NCBI GenBank assembly: GCA_964446745.1
Contig: CAYURR010000173.1
Coordinates: 1 to 6,269 of the forward strand
Direction: 5' to 3'
Source of the DNA: CAYURR01 sp964446745
Lineage (GTDB): Bacteria > Bacillota > Clostridia > Lachnospirales > WQUN01
Length of the DNA: 6,269 nt
Each line of letters opens with the position of its first letter. The stretch's first letter is position 1. This document shows, in pieces, positions 5,056-6,269 of the stretch. Made by a program: the position numbers and the translations under genes. The notes below the pieces were generated by a model. That model saw only the letters and a list, made by a program, of their open reading frames with translations, made no database searches and was not told the origin of the DNA.

Positions 5056-6269
5056 TTTTGTAAACAGCTCGGTCCAGTTGCCGCGCTCTCGTGCCTGTCT
5101 GAGTTGCGTGAGTGTAATACTGTTTTCTATGTCAAACTGCCCAGACCTGAGCCTAATGAGCCTGCCCATACAGGCGCCGCAGCCTATTTTCGTTCCTATG
5201 TCCGCACAGAGCGTACGGATGTATGTGCCCTTTGAACACTCCACATCGAACTCGAGCATCGGGTGTTCGTTTCCGTCGTGTGTATAAGTGCTAAAGCCTA
5301 TGATATTAATGGATTTTATGGTGACCAGCCGCGCGGGACGCTCTATTTCCTTACCCTTGCGTGCGAGCTCGTATAGCTTCTTTCCGCCGATCTTTACAGC
5401 CGAATACATCGGCGGTACCTGCTCGATAGGCCCGAGAAAGCCCATGACGATATCCTCAATGCGTTGACGCACCGAAGGGGCGTTTAGATCAGGTGTAGTG
5501 GACATGCGAGTGATCTGCCCGAATATGTCCTGTGTGTCTGTTTCAATGCCGAATATCAGCTGTGCACGATATGCCTTGCCGGTTGCGGTCAGGCTGTCCG
5601 ACAGCTTAGTCGCATTGCCGATGCAGATCGGTAATACGCCCTCGGCCTCCGGGTCCAATGTACCCGTATGCCCGACCTTTTTGATGCCCGTTATCTTTCT
5701 AACCAGTGCTACCACATCGTGTGAGGTATAACCGGGCTCTTTGTAAATATTTAATACTCCTGAGACCTTTACGGCCAAAGAGGCTTCGAAGAGAAGCTTC
5801 GCGCATACGGCCTCGAGTGTGCCCTCGACAGTGCAGCCCGACGCGTTCTTGTGCCCGCCGCCGCCATGCGAAACGGCAATCTTACTGACATCGGCTACCT
5901 TTGAACGCATGCTGACCTTGACCAAGCCCTGTTCCTTTTCGTAGCAGAGTATGGATATCTTAACCCCGCGGGTATTGAGCAAATACTCGGCTACGCCGTC
6001 GAGGTCCTGATTTGTTGCGTTGTTTTTAGCGAATTCCTCGGCCGATATAGTCGTGTACGCGACAAAGCCATCCGGTGTTAAACGCATGTTACTAATCGCT
6101 ACACCGAACATCACGGCCTCCGTAACGCTGTGGCGATAGGCCATTTCATTGTAGATATTCGTAAAGTCTATACCCTTTGAAATGAGCTCGGAGGCGATGC
6201 GTAATGTGAGCGGTGAGGTGCAGCCATGACGAAAGCCGCCCGTGTCGGTCACGAGCCCCGCGTATATGG
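4153..6269 (-). CDS. nrnA-truB-ribF: Fused NrnA-TruB-RibF protein, 5' end cut by window
   Basis: One uninterrupted frame from the right edge to TAA at 4155-4153, giving more than 700 visible residues. The first visible full codons read IYAGLV, then TDTGGF. Numbering from the GTG at 6252 (the V before TDTG, not a real start), residues 1-162 are the C-terminal half of NrnA, 163-399 a TruB pseudouridine synthase, and 400-699 a complete RibF. In Firmicutes these are normally three adjacent genes after rbfA. Here each junction falls at the family boundary with essentially no linker: LAVK/VSGVLNIYK for NrnA/TruB and WTELFTK/MVVTVGKF for TruB/RibF. No Shine-Dalgarno precedes either junction, unlike the next gene. 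About 150 residues of NrnA, including the DHH motif, should lie outside the window, so the full protein would be about 850 residues. It is cytosolic, with no signal peptide or membrane helix visible. Domain assignments are secure. Whether one polypeptide persists in the cell, or is cleaved or internally initiated, cannot be told from sequence. Confidence 0.9.
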   Translation of the reverse strand, partial: IYAGLVTDTGGFRHGCTSPLTLRIASELISKGIDFTNIYNEMAYRHSVTEAVMFGVAISNMRLTPDGFVAYTTISAEEFAKNNATNQDLDGVAEYLLNTRGVKISILCYEKEQGLVKVSMRSKVADVSKIAVSHGGGGHKNASGCTVEGTLEAVCAKLLFEASLAVKVSGVLNIYKEPGYTSHDVVALVRKITGIKKVGHTGTLDPEAEGVLPICIGNATKLSDSLTATGKAYRAQLIFGIETDTQDIFGQITRMSTTPDLNAPSVRQRIEDIVMGFLGPIEQVPPMYSAVKIGGKKLYELARKGKEIERPARLVTIKSINIIGFSTYTHDGNEHPMLEFDVECSKGTYIRTLCADIGTKIGCGACMGRLIRLRSGQFDIENSITLTQLRQARERGNWTELFTKMVVTVGKFECLHKGHQALIEKTLQISAAHKIPSVIIAFKSHPAAVLRDRSFKSFYTSDEKRFILGDTPAIFYEYPFNREVAKLSAEDFIKQLYDDFHMHTMVVGNGFAFGSMRSGTTETLWELANAYGFDVVVADDITSDSKKFLTRISSTTVRSALLQNDFNTVKDLTGRPFFVLGEVKSGNRIGRSIGFPTLNIIPDENKLLPQNGVFITETLLRDRLWPSVTNIGFAPTVDGKALRVETYIISEDFENIEAYGQQAVVYFHRFLRPETRFADLDALKAQLNEDLNTTKEYFDGQHSG
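4181..4186 (-). promoter_or_regulatory. Ribosome binding site of the TRM11-like gene
   Basis: AAAGGA on the minus strand, eight bases before ATG 4172. It lies inside the last codons of the fusion gene and decides the start in favour of ATG over the TTG at 4175. It also shows that this genome uses clear Shine-Dalgarno sites even for overlapping genes. Confidence 0.75.
5056..5766 (-). other. truB: TruB (tRNA pseudouridine-55 synthase) segment of the fusion
   Basis: TruB isomerises U55 in the T loop of tRNAs. The segment begins VSGVLNIYKEPGYTSHDVV and carries the catalytic aspartate D200 in GHTGTLDPEAEGVLPICIG, the conserved tyrosine Y228 in GKAYRAQL, the GIETDTQD loop, PPMYSAVKIGGKKLYELA (280-297) and CSKGTYIRTL (339-348). 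All core catalytic-domain motifs are present, so activity is likely. It is only about 237 residues, against about 290-310 for usual bacterial TruB. It stops after ITLTQLRQARERGNWTELFTK, where family members normally continue into a C-terminal PUA-like or TruB_C domain. RibF starts immediately instead. Confidence 0.9.
5767..6269 (-). other. nrnA: NrnA (DHH/DHHA1 phosphoesterase) segment of the fusion
   Basis: NrnA is a Mn-dependent phosphoesterase that degrades short RNA (nanoRNA) and dephosphorylates pAp. Visible are the last DHH-domain metal motif, VTDTGGFRHG (canonical VTDTG.F), and the complete DHHA1 substrate-binding domain with GGGGHKNASG (130-139). A domain linker falls at about residues 30-60. 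The N-terminal D..D and DHH metal ligands are beyond the right edge and must be checked before calling the domain active. The segment ends at K162, about where free-standing NrnA proteins stop, yet the frame continues into TruB. A TTG at 5778-5776 could in principle start TruB, but no Shine-Dalgarno precedes it. Confidence 0.9.

Noticed and set aside
5776..5778. TTG as a separate truB start giving an independent protein.
   Set aside because: There is no Shine-Dalgarno before it and no nrnA stop codon anywhere near, so a continuous product is the simpler reading; kept only as an alternative in the fusion entry.
5782..5804. Nested palindromes (CTTCGAAG and GAAGCTTC) near the NrnA/TruB junction, as a possible recombination or fusion scar.
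   Set aside because: They are short, encode ordinary NrnA C-terminal residues in frame, and chance palindromes of this size are common.

Overview
The window reads as a gene-dense piece of chromosome from an endospore-forming Firmicute, most likely a member of Clostridia (Oscillospirales-like organisms are my best guess, as inference). The pointers are a YlbJ-type sporulation membrane protein, the Firmicute gene order nrnA-truB-ribF, and a HlyD-like adaptor gene directly upstream of a YggS/YlmE gene, an arrangement I associate with the region before sepF in clostridia. The code is standard: TAA, TAG and TGA all serve as stops here. I see no rRNA, tRNA, insertion sequence, CRISPR array, long repeat or prophage gene. 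No gap between genes is longer than about 41 bases.

Layout from high to low coordinates on the minus strand. A very long open frame enters from the right edge and runs to 4153. It carries the C-terminal half of an NrnA-type DHH/DHHA1 phosphoesterase, then a TruB tRNA pseudouridine-55 synthase, then a full bifunctional RibF (FMN adenylyltransferase and riboflavin kinase), with no stop codon and no visible internal ribosome binding site. A TRM11-like SAM-dependent methyltransferase follows, overlapping the fusion by 20 bases and having its own good Shine-Dalgarno. Further left, after ylbJ on the other strand, come a HlyD-like single-pass membrane protein and, 15 bases later, a PLP-binding YggS-family protein cut by the left edge.

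The only plus-strand gene is ylbJ (2167-3141). It is boxed in. Its 3' end overlaps the 3' end of the methyltransferase gene by 49 bases. Its 5' end contains a strong-looking minus-strand promoter (TTGAAC, 17 bases, extended TATAAT) for the HlyD-yggS transcript. Its own candidate promoter, a weak sigma-E-like match, lies over the start of the HlyD gene.

Functionally, the fused gene joins nanoRNA/pAp turnover, tRNA modification and flavin cofactor synthesis. These are normally separate products of one Firmicute operon, so the fusion looks like an operon collapsed into one polypeptide. It is the most unusual thing in the window. In the fusion TruB ends before its usual C-terminal domain and RibF begins at once.
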